Positions 42,472 through 52,406 of a stretch of DNA of 64,000 bases are shown here, in pieces. The DNA comes from Eubacterium plexicaudatum ASF492 (lineage in GTDB: Bacteria > Bacillota > Clostridia > Lachnospirales > Lachnospiraceae): contig NZ_AQFT02000001.1 of assembly GCF_000364225.2 (NCBI RefSeq), forward strand, positions 3,987,501 to 4,051,500, written 5' to 3'. The notes beneath the pieces are model-generated. The model had not been told where the DNA came from and did not search any database. It saw only the letters and a list, made by a program, of their open reading frames with translations. How positions within the stretch are numbered: position 1 is the stretch's first letter; each line of letters begins with the position of its first letter. Both the position numbers and the translations under genes were made by a program.

Positions 42472-44321
42472 TTAGTTTTCCAGCAACGGTATTTCTTTTT
42501 GATTCGAAAATAACGCCTCAAATTCTTCTCTGCTGATTTTCTCTTTTTCCAGCAGCAGATCCGCACACTGATGCAGCACCTGCTCATACTGGTGAATAAT
42601 CTCTCTCGCTTTTACATAACACTCATCTATAATCCGTTTCACTTCCTGGTCGATCAGTGTCGCCACATTTTCACCGTAGCCTTTTGTGTGGGCCAGATCT
42701 CTGCCGATAAACACCTCATTATCATCTTCATCATAGCAGATCAGTCCCAGATTTTCTGACATTCCATATTTTGTAACCATCGCCTTCGCCATCGCAGTCG
42801 CCTGCTTAATATCCTGCGAAGCGCCGGTTGTAATATCATCAAAAATCAGCTCTTCCGCAACACGCCCGCCCAGATCGACAACAATTTCCTGCAGCATGCG
42901 GCCCTTTGTATTGAACATTTCATCTTTTTCCGGCAGCGGCATCGTATAACCGGCCGCTCCTGCACCTGTTGGTATAATAGATACGGAATATACCGGCCCT
43001 ACATCCGGCAGCACATGGAATAGTATCGCATGCCCGGCTTCGTGAAATGCCGTAATTCTTTTTTCTTTTTCACTGATAATCCGGCTCTTTTTCTCCGCCC
43101 CAATGCCGACTTTTACAAAAGAATTGCGGATATCATCCAATCGGATATAGCCACGATCCGATTTCGCCGCGCGAATTGCTGCCTCGTTCAGCAGATTTTC
43201 CAAATCCGCCCCGGTAAATCCTGCCGTAGTCTGCGCAATCTGTTTCAAATCCACATCGTCACTTAACGGTTTGTTTTTTGCATGAACATGCAAAATCTCC
43301 TCCCGTCCACCGACATCCGGTCTGCCCACATGCACTTTACGGTCAAACCGTCCCGGACGCATAATTGCCGGATCCAGAATATCCACGCGGTTTGTCGCAG
43401 CCATAACAATAATGCCTTCGTTAATACCAAACCCGTCCATCTCTACCAGCATCTGGTTTAACGTCTGTTCGCGTTCGTCATGGCCGCTGCCCATACCGGT
43501 GCCGCGGCGTCTGGCAACCGCATCAATCTCATCAATAAATACGATACACGGCGCGTTTTTCTTTGCATCTTCAAACAAATCCCGCACACGGGAAGCGCCG
43601 ACACCGACAAACATTTCCACAAAATCGGAACCGGAAATGCTGAAAAACGGCACGCCCGCTTCCCCGGCTACCGCCTTGGCAAGCAGCGTTTTACCGGTTC
43701 CCGGAGGGCCTACTAACAGCACGCCTTTTGGAATTCTGGCTCCAAGCTTTGTATATTTGCCCGGTTCCCTTAAAAAATCCACGATTTCTTCCAGTTCTTC
43801 TTTTTCTTCTTTGAGGCCGGCAACTTTGGTAAAGTTAACCTTTTTCACTTCATCCGTATACATTCTGGCACGGCTTTTGCCGAAATTCATCATTTTCGGA
43901 CCGCCGCCTCCGCCGGCAGATTGATTGATATTATTCATAATAATAAACAGAATGAACATTGCTCCAAAAATAATCAGATATGGAAGCCATGTGGACAGCC
44001 AGCTGGCTCTTGGAATGTTTTTAAGCAGATAATTATAAAATCATTTTGCTTTAAATATTCCTGTTCTTCATTTACATCCGATACTACAATTTCATGACGA
44101 TCCGCATCATCCTTGAGTATGACTACAAGCGTACCGGTCGGTGTTTCGGCATTCTGTTCTATAATAACAGATTTTACGTTTCCTTCTTCCAGATCTGCCT
44201 GATATTGATGATACGTATACGTATCCGATGTAATATCCGTTTCACTTAAAAAATACCATATGCCAACTACTCCTAATACGAGGATGGCATACAAGACAAA
44301 ACCTCGATAACCTCTTTTCAA
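42472..44321 (-). CDS. ftsH: ATP-dependent zinc metalloprotease FtsH, frameshifted
   Basis: FtsH degrades membrane and regulatory proteins. The start is TTG 44321 (AAGGAGG). The N-terminal part has one helix ([17 protein letters not shown]) and an outer domain. The second helix ([16 protein letters not shown]) is joined only if one A is added at 44037-44040 (restoring [24 protein letters not shown]). The rest is intact: AAA+ Walker A GPPGTGKT, Walker [32 protein letters not shown] and the zinc motif HEAGH. Total is about 616 residues. As an essential gene its break is probably a sequencing error. It follows hpt by 14 bases. Confidence 0.96.
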
Positions 44322-44335
44322 GTTATAACCTCCTT

Positions 44336-44860
44336 CTACTCACCCTCTACGACTCCAATATAAGGAAGATTTCTGTATTTCTGTGCATAATCCATCCCAT
44401 ACCCTATTACAAATTTATTTGGAATCACAAATCCGTTGTAATCTACCTGCACCGGCACAACCCGCCGCTGCGGTTTATCCAGCAAAGTACACAGCTTCAG
44501 GCTTTTTGGTTTCCGCGCCCGCAGATTGTCCAACAGCAGACTCAGTGTTCTGCCGGTATCAATAATATCTTCGACTACGATCACATTTCTGTCTGCAATA
44601 TCTTCAATCAGGTCTTTCGTAATAAGGACCTGTCCGCTGGAATCCGTACCATCTCCGTAGCTGGACGCCTCCATAAAATCCAGAATAACCGGCACCGTAA
44701 TCTTCTTTGTCAATTCCGTACAAAAGTAAACCCCACCGCGCAGAATGCCGATTGCAACAATCTCCTCTCCTTTGTAATCTTCACTGATCCGTGCGGCAAT
44801 CTCCGTAATCCTTGCATTTACCTCTTCCTCTGAAATCATTACATGAATCTGTTCTTTCAT
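44336..44860 (-). CDS. hpt: Hypoxanthine phosphoribosyltransferase
   Basis: This 174-residue purine salvage enzyme starts at ATG 44860 (GGAGGAAGAG). The frame is open to 44911 inside tilS. The PRPP-binding motif is VIVVEDIIDTGRTLSLLL, and GGVYFCTELTKKITVPVILDFMEASSYG and the C-terminal NKFVIGYGMDYAQKYRNLPYIG are typical. It is in the standard tilS-hpt-ftsH order and likely starts on the restored tilS stop (ATGA). Confidence 0.96.
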   Translation of the reverse strand: MKEQIHVMISEEEVNARITEIAARISEDYKGEEIVAIGILRGGVYFCTELTKKITVPVILDFMEASSYGDGTDSSGQVLITKDLIEDIADRNVIVVEDIIDTGRTLSLLLDNLRARKPKSLKLCTLLDKPQRRVVPVQVDYNGFVIPNKFVIGYGMDYAQKYRNLPYIGVVEGE

Positions 44861-46285
44861 CTTCTCTTCCTCCGCAAAAAGTAACCTCCAATATTTTTCT
44901 GGTATGTTCATCCACTTTATAATAGCTGCTGATCCGATACCCGACTACCCACATAATATGCGCTCCGTCAGCCAGCAACAGCAGCCGTTCCCGTTCCTTT
45001 GCAGGAACTTTCTCATTGACCAGATATTTTTTCAGCTTCTGACGGCTGCCAGAGACGTCAATAACCAAATAATCACCTGGCCGTCTGCTTCTTACGCAGA
45101 ATCCATGCTTTATCTTATCATAATCAAAGCATTTCGTATACTTCTTTTTGGAAATTTGTGACATATGCTCAGAAATATCTTCAATTATCCGAAACGAAAA
45201 CTGTTTTTCCAAATGATCACGGTCGTCTGCGGTACCATTGTCTGCATTTTTTACATTTTTGTTCGAATGAATTTCCACACCGCTGTAAACTCTTACCGCT
45301 TCCATTTTATATGGAAGCTTCACCTGCCTGCCGTTTTGCTTATCGAAAAGTTCCCGAATCCGGTGCACATGTTCTCTCGTAAGATCTTTTCTGCTTCCTG
45401 CCAGTATTCCCAGTATCCGGTGCAGCATCTGGCTCTGAATCACCGGATCCAACCTGAAAAAAAGCTCTTTTTCGATACATACCGCATCCGCAGTAAATCT
45501 GCAGCACGCTTCCTGTGCGGCTGCCGCCTGTTTTTCCAGATAATCTCCGACCTCCTGCAGCTGGCGGGCAGTCTGATACATATGTTCTGCCGCATGGCTG
45601 TTGACCGCATACAGCGCCGGCAGCACCTGATGCCGGATTTTATTTCTGCTGTACCGATCCAGGTCATTGGTGGCATCCACACAATAATCCTGACCTGCTG
45701 ACGCCAGATACGCTTCGATTTCCTCCCTGCCCGTATGCAGAAGCGGACGTATTACATCCCCGCATACGGGCGCGATTGCAGCCATTCCACGAATTCCCGT
45801 TCCCCGCACGAGATGAAACAGCATCGTCTCCGCATGATCCTGCAGATGATGTGCAACCGCAATTTTTACGTTTTGTCCCGGATATTTTTTCTTTTCTTCG
45901 CGAAAAGCTTCATAACGTACCACTCTGCCGGCCTCCTCTTCGCTCATTCCGTACATGCGTGCATACTCCGGTACGTTACGGTGGCAGATATGACACTTTA
46001 TGCTGCGCCGCTCACAAAAAGACCTGACAAACTCCGCATCTCTTTTTGCATCTTCTCCGCGTATTCCATGTTCCACATGCACAACACTGACCTGATGCCC
46101 AAACACTTCCCGCAGCTGCAGCAGCACAAGCAGCAGACACATCGAATCCGCCCCGCCCGATACGCCTGCAATCAGATGATCTCCTGCTTCGATCATCTGA
46201 TTGACGCGAATAAAGTCCTGTATGTTTGCTTCTGTTTTATAGCTATCATATTTTGTCTTATCTGATCTTTTGTATGTTCCGTCAT
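44857..46285 (-). CDS. tilS: tRNA(Ile)-lysidine synthase, frameshifted
   Basis: TilS forms lysidine at C34 of tRNA-Ile2. The N-terminal PP-loop ATPase has the P-loop GVSGGADSMCLLLVL, HVEHGIRGEDAKRDAEFV and HHLQDHAETMLFHLVRG. The C-terminal TilS domains include RRPGDYLVID and LVNEKVPAKERERLLLLAD. As read, the frame begins at 46196 without a ribosome site and runs 80 bases into hpt. Adding one A at 46251-46254 gives a start at 46285 (MTEHTKDQIRQKYDSYK). Adding one T opposite 44876-44880 gives the end LEVTFLRRKRR with stop at 44857, overlapping hpt by ATGA. The second correction is less certain than the first. Confidence 0.92.
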
Positions 46286-46298
46286 TTCATTTTCATCC

Positions 46299-48134
46299 TT
46301 ATTTTTTCCACACACTGCACACAAGTATTGTCATATCATCCGCAGCTTTTCCTCCTGTCCGCTCCAGTACTTCTTCCAGAACGGCATCTGCTATCTGCCC
46401 CGGGTGCCTCATCTGCAGATTTTTCAAAATGCCGCACATGACCAGATCGGGATCTTCTGCTTTCAGATATTCTAACACACCATCTGTCATCATGACAAGG
46501 ATATCCCCGTCTTCCAGCTGTTTTTTCGTCTTGCCTGTCTCAATCCGATGCGTGGCGCCTACCGGCAGAGAGCTGGATTCAATCCGCTCCACATAATCCC
46601 GGCGCTTGATAAACGTCGTCGCCGCACCTATTTTATACAAATCACAGCACCCGGTATATAAGTCCAGAGAACAGATGTCCACCGTTGAATACAGATCATC
46701 TTCTCCGCGAATTACCATTGCGGAATTCATCATTTTTAACGCCGTCTCCTCTGAGAATCCAGCTTCCAGAAACTTCTCCAGCAGTTCCAGCACCAGCTCG
46801 CTTTCCTTGCACGCATTGCTACCCGAGCCCATTCCATCGGACAGCATCATGGCTATCTGCCCGTTATCCATTTCCAAAAACGAATAATTGTCGCCTGACA
46901 CATGACCTCCGTCTTTGACCATTCGTGCCACCGCATGTGTCTCATGAAAACAGGTATCCTCCTCAAATACAACGACTGCTCCCTGCGGACTGACCATCGC
47001 CCGTTCGTCTCTGTGCGGACGCATGCCTCGTTCCAGTCCCGCAGATACGGCTTTTGCCAGCTCTTTCATACTGATGCAGCTTCCGTTTTTTGCATAGGCA
47101 TCGCATATAAACTGCCAGTGTCCGTCTTTGTTTTCATATAAATGCGGCTTCTGTACAATAACGCCGCGTTCTCTGGACCGATACTTGACTTCTGCCAGCA
47201 AGTGCCTGTTTTCCTGTGTAATTTCACTCTTCTCATTTGCACAGTCTTCCATAATATATGCCATCGCATCCAGCTGCTGCGCTATAATCTCACGGTTTTC
47301 CAGCAATCGGTTATACCATGCCAGATTCAGTCTTGCTTTTTCAAATATGCGAATGCTTTCCTGTACTACCGCTTCCGTATACGGACAATATTCCTGCATC
47401 TGTACAACAATCTCTTCATCCGCTTCTCCGGTTCTCTGCAAAGACTGCAGCATATAAGCCAGATAAGAATACATCGGACTTTCTTCCTTATCCCAGCACA
47501 AGGCACACTGATTACAGTTCATACAAAGCGTGCCTGTCAGTTCATTTTGAATTTTCCCCATCTGTTCCGTCGATAGTCCTCTCTGCGCCGAACTCATCCG
47601 GGAAAAAATTTTCGACAATCCGCTGAAAGAATCCGCATAATTTCCAAGCTTCGTTTCCTGATAATAATCCGATTCTTCTTTCTGCGGCATTATGCTGATC
47701 TGCATAAAAAAATCCACAAATCTTGTTCCGATCATAATGGATGAAAACACAAATACCGCTTCCAGAGCGCAGACAGCTAATCCTGCCGAATCACGTACAT
47801 TTAACAGCTCTCCGGACAGCGACATCGTAAATGTTGCAATCGAAGCCGAAGCTGCCGCGCATATAACCGTACAGCGTCCCTCTGCCCACTCAAACAGTTT
47901 AATCGTAACTAAGATTACCGCCACTGCCATCAGATATTTCACCGCCGCGGCAATCGGCACAAACAAAACAATTCCGGTAAATATCGCCGCAAAAAGGGCT
48001 CCGCGTGCCGCATCTTCCAGACATACGGCCGTAAAAAATGCCGGTATCAACGGAAAGCATCCCATCCATGACATCTGGCACATTAAAATTCCTCCTACGT
48101 ATAAAATCACCTGTTTTACACTCAGTCTCTTCAT
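46299..48134 (-). CDS. spoIIE: Stage II sporulation protein E (PP2C phosphatase)
   Basis: This 611-residue phosphatase dephosphorylates SpoIIAA to switch on sigma-F in the forespore. The C-terminal PP2C domain has the metal residues in GQIAMMLSDGMGSGSNACKES and ILVMMTDGVLEY and ends GKAADDMTILVCSVWKK. The N-terminal part has several hydrophobic helices (residues about 10-150), fewer than the ten of Bacillus SpoIIE, and a middle Cys-rich TLCMNCNQCALCW. The shorter size is common in clostridia. ATG 48134 has GGGAGG upstream. Position between divIC and tilS is conserved. Confidence 0.93.
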   Translation of the reverse strand: MKRLSVKQVILYVGGILMCQMSWMGCFPLIPAFFTAVCLEDAARGALFAAIFTGIVLFVPIAAAVKYLMAVAVILVTIKLFEWAEGRCTVICAAASASIATFTMSLSGELLNVRDSAGLAVCALEAVFVFSSIMIGTRFVDFFMQISIMPQKEESDYYQETKLGNYADSFSGLSKIFSRMSSAQRGLSTEQMGKIQNELTGTLCMNCNQCALCWDKEESPMYSYLAYMLQSLQRTGEADEEIVVQMQEYCPYTEAVVQESIRIFEKARLNLAWYNRLLENREIIAQQLDAMAYIMEDCANEKSEITQENRHLLAEVKYRSRERGVIVQKPHLYENKDGHWQFICDAYAKNGSCISMKELAKAVSAGLERGMRPHRDERAMVSPQGAVVVFEEDTCFHETHAVARMVKDGGHVSGDNYSFLEMDNGQIAMMLSDGMGSGSNACKESELVLELLEKFLEAGFSEETALKMMNSAMVIRGEDDLYSTVDICSLDLYTGCCDLYKIGAATTFIKRRDYVERIESSSLPVGATHRIETGKTKKQLEDGDILVMMTDGVLEYLKAEDPDLVMCGILKNLQMRHPGQIADAVLEEVLERTGGKAADDMTILVCSVWKK

Positions 48135-48378
48135 CCTGCATCCTCCCATCACTCAATTATAAGGAGCATGTCCGCTCCTCATGCCGCCGTTTTCTCTCAT
48201 CTTTACCCATCGTACGGAAAGCGGCATATGACAGCCATTATAAAAAGAGTGTATTGCAATGTTTGTCAAACCATGGACCGTTTTTTTATTTTTATTCGTG
48301 TTTTTATCTGTTCAAAACAATTTTTGAGTCGATTTTAAGGCATTCACGTTTTTGAAGCCGTTCAGGTTTTCCCGCAAC

Positions 48379-48408
48379 AAAAAAGACCTGACGCCTGCCA
48401 GATCTTTT
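48379..48408 (-). terminator. Possible terminator after divIC
   Basis: On the minus strand AAAAGATCTG and CAGGTCTTTTTT pair imperfectly around about ten bases, with a T6 tail. It lies 22 bases beyond the divIC stop. Confidence 0.6.
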
Positions 48409-48429
48409 CGACACACTTCCTGCTGCTAT

Positions 48430-48726
48430 TTACTTTTCCTTGAATATAATTTCATCCTGATAAACAAGACCAAGCTTGCTCTTTGCTATATCTTCAATAT
48501 ATTCCTGTGTCTTTGTGTACGCTTCGTAATCTTCAATCTCCTGCTTTCTGGCCAGTTCTTCTTCTTTTTGTTTTTCCAGAAGCGCTTCCTGTGCAATAAA
48601 CTGCCGATCCTTTTTATACAAAGTTACAATTTGCACAGACATCACCCCGATCATAGCCAGAACGATCACCGTAATACAAAGCTTTCCCGTTTGATTTGCC
48701 CTTCGGCTGCCGTATCTGTGACCCAT
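48430..48726 (-). CDS. divIC: Septum formation initiator DivIC/FtsB-like
   Basis: This 98-residue division protein starts at ATG 48726 (GAGAGGT). It has one membrane helix (LCITVIVLAMIGVMSVQIVTLY, about residues 18-39), a coiled coil (AQEALLEKQKEEELARKQEIEDYEAY) and the conserved C-terminal EYIEDIAKSKLGLVYQDEIIF. It helps to recruit the septal machinery and to build the spore septum. It lies between yabQ and spoIIE, as in Bacillus. Confidence 0.92.
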   Translation of the reverse strand: MGHRYGSRRANQTGKLCITVIVLAMIGVMSVQIVTLYKKDRQFIAQEALLEKQKEEELARKQEIEDYEAYTKTQEYIEDIAKSKLGLVYQDEIIFKEK

Positions 48727-48764
48727 AGTAACCTCTCGCCCTTTCACCGGCATGCTCTGCCGTC

Positions 48765-49261
48765 TTATTTTTTTACTATTCCTATTTTAATCAATTTTCC
48801 TGCCCTTTTCAACCGCTTATTTAAACTTTTTTTAAATTTTCTTCCTTTGCCGGCCAATATCGAACTCCCGTTTGCCACTTTCTTCGCAGCTTTTTGAAAC
48901 GGCTTCAGTACAAATCCGCATATTTTCTGCACAAACCAAATCACTTTTTTCAATATGTATGCAATGTACCTGACGGTATGGCGACTGATATACTGGTTAT
49001 ACAAAAACATGCCGAGTACAATCCCGCCAATGGAAAATCCGCGAATCAACCCATCGTTTTTCTGATATAGCATGGCAAATATAATAAACGCCGTAAAAAT
49101 CCAATAGCACAAATCTTCCATTGAAATCCATATGACTCCATGCCGGACAAGCCGTCTTAAAATGCGCAGACAGTCATATACAAGCACCAGTATCATGCCA
49201 AGCACAAAAGATACCGCAAAAAATCCATTTCCCGAAATATATTTTCACTTACCGTCATCAT
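48765..49261 (-). CDS. yabQ: Spore cortex protein YabQ, frameshifted
   Basis: This membrane protein of about 165 residues is required for spore cortex formation in Bacillus. The frame given starts at 49205 inside the first helix. Adding one T opposite 49218-49223 gives a start at ATG 49261 (MMTVSENIFREMDFFAVSFV), overlapping the yabP stop. Three or four helices (LGMILVLVYDCLRIL, YWIFTAFIIFAMLYQ, FSIGGIVLGMFLYNQYI) are followed by a basic C-terminal tail (SILAGKGRKFKKSLNKRLKRA). This matches YabQ in size and synteny. Confidence 0.88.
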
Positions 49262-49551
49262 CTGAAAATTCTTCCTAACAGGCTTTCCGCCGCTTTCTTT
49301 CCGCCGCCCGCATCCGAATAGGCCAGACTGTCGATTCGCCCTTCCACATCTACCTCGCCCTTTTCCAGCGTCAGCCGGTTCACATGCAGATCATTGCCTT
49401 TGATCAGCAGCATTCCCTGTTCTGTCTCCAGCAATATTTCCGATACGTCAAAAGAAAGCACATCCAAAATCCCTGTAAATGCTGCCGTTTTCCTATTTGT
49501 AAGCAGGATTTTGTGCGCTTTCGACTGATTTTTGTCCACTCTCTCGTCCAT
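49258..49551 (-). CDS. yabP: Sporulation protein YabP
   Basis: This 97-residue YabP/YqfC-family protein starts at ATG 49551 (GGAGGATAAGG). An ATG at 49566 is also in frame. It has the family beta-strand pattern HKILLTNRKTAAFTGILDVLSFD, then ILLETEQGMLLIKGNDLHVNRLTLEKGEVDVEGRI. In Bacillus it is made in the mother cell under sigma-E and is required for the cortex. It ends overlapping yabQ. Confidence 0.93.
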   Translation of the reverse strand: MDERVDKNQSKAHKILLTNRKTAAFTGILDVLSFDVSEILLETEQGMLLIKGNDLHVNRLTLEKGEVDVEGRIDSLAYSDAGGGKKAAESLLGRIFR

Positions 49552-49585
49552 AGCCTTATCCTCCATTCTTGTCCTAACTGTTATA

Positions 49586-49612
49586 TTAGAGCGTGTTTGA
49601 AAAATGCTCTAA
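49586..49612. repeat. 27-bp palindrome related to the 50.4-kb element
   Basis: TTAGAGC (49586-49592) and GCTCTAA (49606-49612) surround GTGTTTGAAAAAT. The same GTTTGAAAAAT-based end is found in both tips of the element at 50392-50557, so this may be a solo end or an excision remnant. Confidence 0.55.
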
Positions 49613-49657
49613 TAAAGTATATGAATGGTGCTGCGGATATATGACAAAACAGCTGCC

Positions 49658-49683
49658 ACAAAAACATTGACAGCTGCTTTTTC
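49658..49683 (-). terminator. Possible terminator after rqcP
   Basis: Two CAGCTG segments (about 49660-49665 and 49673-49678 region) can pair around a loop containing TTTTT on the minus strand, with TTTTG following. It directly follows the rqcP stop. The stem is short. Confidence 0.5.
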
Positions 49684-49923
49684 CTATAAATACTCAAACA
49701 ATTCTTTTGCCTGCTCCTTCTTGGTCGTATCCTGAATGTCAAGTACACGGACTTTTACAGATTTTGTCCCAAACAAAATCTCAATGATATCACCAACTTT
49801 GACTTTCACCGAAGCTTTGGCCGGTTTGTCATTGACCATCACTCTGCCCGCATCGCAGGCTTCGTTTGCAATTGTTCTTCGTTTTATCAGACGTGAAACT
49901 TTTAAAAATTTGTCTAATCTCAT
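49684..49923 (-). CDS. rqcP: S4-domain RNA-binding protein RqcP/HslR-like
   Basis: This 79-residue protein starts at ATG 49923 (GAGGG). It has an S4 RNA-binding domain: MRLDKFLKVSRLIKRRTIANEACDAGRVMVNDKPAKAS, as in family members, then VKVGDIIEILFG. RqcP works with RqcH on stalled 50S subunits, adding alanine tails to nascent chains. It is just downstream of the HU gene and upstream of yabP, as in many Firmicutes. Confidence 0.93.
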   Translation of the reverse strand: MRLDKFLKVSRLIKRRTIANEACDAGRVMVNDKPAKASVKVKVGDIIEILFGTKSVKVRVLDIQDTTKKEQAKELFEYL

Positions 49924-49945
49924 AATTACCCTCATGAAAATGATA

Positions 49946-49980
49946 AAAAAGGGACCACACAAACTTGCAGCCCCTTTTTC
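49946..49980 (-). terminator. Terminator after hup
   Basis: On the minus strand AAAAAGGG and CCCTTTTTT pair around about 18 bases. It lies just after the HU stop and before rqcP, so rqcP may be expressed by partial read-through. Confidence 0.7.
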
Positions 49981-49986
49981 AAAGAT

Positions 49987-50262
49987 TTATTCGTTCATTA
50001 AATCCTTTAATGCTTTTCCTGCCTTAAATTTTGGCGCCTTTGATGCAGGTATTGTCATCTCTTCACCTGTCTGTGGATTTCTGCCTGTTCTGGCTGCCCG
50101 TTCAGATACTTCGAAAGTTCCGAAGCCGACTAACTGGATCTTCTCCCCTTTCTTGAGCTCTTCAGCAACAACATCTATAAAAGCTTTTAAAGCTGCATCC
50201 GCATCTTTTTTGGATAATTCAGCCTTGTCAGCAATAGCTGCAACTAATTCCGCTTTGTTCAT
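49987..50262 (-). CDS. hup: DNA-binding protein HU
   Basis: This 91-residue nucleoid protein bends DNA non-specifically. The sequence [20 protein letters not shown], the arm [35 protein letters not shown] and the C-terminal [13 protein letters not shown] are standard HU/IHF features. An AGGAGG site precedes ATG 50262. It lies upstream of rqcP. Confidence 0.97.
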   Translation of the reverse strand: MNKAELVAAIADKAELSKKDADAALKAFIDVVAEELKKGEKIQLVGFGTFEVSERAARTGRNPQTGEEMTIPASKAPKFKAGKALKDLMNE

Positions 50263-50391
50263 TTCTACTCCTCCTGTGGATTAATTATAGTATTGTTATT
50301 AAATAAGAATCGGAACTTATCTTCTCCAAAATACTTACGAATATATTTATACTAACTTTTCCAGGGTTTGTCAAGCGGAAATGCCCATTTT

Positions 50392-50557
50392 CTAGAGGAT
50401 GTTTGAAAAATGCTTTCTGTGAGATGTGCTTCACAGTTTGTGGGGAATTTATCCCAAATTTAGGAGTCATAGCGGACTATGTTGACTAAATTTGGGATAA
50501 ATTGTCCGCAAAGTGGGGAGTACAGATCGCGGGAATGATTTTTCAAACACGCTCTAG
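50392..50557. repeat. 166-bp palindromic MITE-like element
   Basis: The ends CTAGAGGATGTTTGAAAAAT (50392-50411) and ATTTTTCAAACACGCTCTAG (50538-50557) are inverted with two mismatches. Within, AATTTATCCCAAATTTAG (50446-50463) and CTAAATTTGGGATAAATT (50486-50503) are a perfect 18-bp inverted repeat. The whole can fold as a long hairpin. It is non-coding and lies between hup and the phosphosugar mutase. Confidence 0.7.
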
Positions 50558-50571
50558 CATTTTACAGGCTG

Positions 50572-52307
50572 TTAGATCATCTTGTTGATCATCTCCAGTA
50601 CCTTCTTACCCAAAGAAGCCGATTTTTCATCAGCATCCGCCAAAGAACTGCCTTTTACACCAATATAGAACTTCACTTTTGGTTCCGTTCCAGAAGGTCT
50701 TACGCATACCCATGCATCATCTTCCAGTTCATAGTAAAGTACGTTTGACTTCGGCAGTCCGGTTGGTTCCGTCTGACCCGTAACAAAATTCCGGATCGTA
50801 TCGGTCTTATAATCTCTTGCAGCAAGTACTTTTAATCCTCCGATTTCCTTTGGAGCATCTTCACGCAGCGTATTCATAATTTCCTGAATCTTTGCAAGAC
50901 CCTCAATGCCCTTTAAGGTAATAGACTCTACATGATCTTTATAGTAGCCATACCGCTCATACATTTCCAGCATTGCATCCCAAAGCGTCATGTTTTTGGT
51001 CATGTAATAAGCAGCTGCTTCACACAATGCCATAGAAGCTACCACTGCGTCTTTATCTCTCGCATAAGTTCCGGTCAGGCAGCCATAGCTTTCTTCCATA
51101 CCAAATAAATACGTTCCGTTGCCTTTTGTTTCAAATTCCAGCATTTTCTGTCCAATAAACTTAAATCCTGTTAAAACTTCTACGAGCTGAATACCATAAT
51201 ACTTTGCAATCGCATCTGCCATATTCGTAGAAACGATAGAGCGGATAAATGCGCCGTTTTCCGGCAGCGAACCCTGAATCGCTTTCCGCTGTCCGATCAC
51301 ATAATCGCCGATCAGACATCCGGACATATTACCGGTCAACGTGTGGTATTCCCCTGTTTTAGAATCTTTTACATATACACCAAGCCTGTCCGCATCAGGA
51401 TCCGTAGCCAATACTAAATCGGCATTTACTTTTTTTGCAAGCGCAAGGCCCAATTCGAACGCTTCTGCCGCTTCCGGATTCGGATAGCTTACCGTAGGAA
51501 ATTCTCCGTCAGGCAGTTCCTGTTCTGGTACAACATGCACATTTTGAAAACCCAGCTCTTTTAATACACGGCGCACCGGAATATTGCCGGTTCCATGCAG
51601 CGGAGAATATACGATTGTCAGCTTATCCTTAACCGCGTCTATGCTGTCCTGGTGCAGTACGAGTCCTTTCAGCTCTTCTATATACGGATCATCAATGTCC
51701 GCACCGATCGTCTGATAAAGTCCTGCTGCCTTTGCATCTTCCAAAGACATGGTCTTGCATGCCGCATAGTCGGTCACTTTTTTACTTCGTCCATAATGCC
51801 GCTGTCATGAGGAGGGGTAATCTGTGCACCGTCCTCCCAGTATACTTTGTAGCCATTATACTCCGGCGGGTTGTGGCTTGCGGTAATATTAATACCTGCA
51901 ATGCAGCCTAATTTACGCACTGCATAAGATAACTCCGGCGTCGGTCTTAAGCTTTCAAATACATAAGCCTTAATCCCGTTTGCTGCCAGGCACAAAGCCG
52001 CTTCATCTGCAAATTCCGGTGACATACGTCTGGAATCGTATGCAATTGCAACGCCTTTTGCCTGTGCGTTTACAGCAGAAATGTAATTTGCCAACCCCTG
52101 TGTTGCTTTTCTGACCGTGTACACGTTCATGCGGTTTGTGCCCGCACCAATTACGCCACGCAGTCCTGCCGTACCAAACTCCAGATCCATGTAAAAGCGG
52201 TCTTCAATCTCCTTCTCATTTCCTTCGATTGCTTTTAATTCCGCTTTCGTCCCCTCATCAAAATAAGGGTTGTCCAGCCATTGTTGGTACATTTGTTTGT
52301 AATCCAT
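50572..52307 (-). CDS. pgcA: Phosphoglucomutase/phosphomannomutase, frameshifted
   Basis: This mutase of about 578 residues moves phosphate between carbons 1 and 6 of glucose. The first part has GTAGLRGVIGAGTNRMNVYTVRKATQG and the catalytic serine loop GINITASHNPPEYNGYKVYW. The second has the metal motif VLATDPDADRLGVYV and the sugar-binding GMEESYG. C-terminal RPSGTEPKVKFYIGV binds phosphate. The frame breaks at MDEVKK. One A more (run at 51778-51783) gives KVTDYAACKTM and the full enzyme. The break is probably an artefact, as the rest is perfect. Confidence 0.95.
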
Positions 52308-52406
52308 GTTATTGTCCTCCCATTCTTTTCTTATCTTTTATTTTCATATCAGGTCTGCGGTGCACTTGGTATACTAACCGGTTCCGTATCCCCCAATATA
52401 CGTCAG

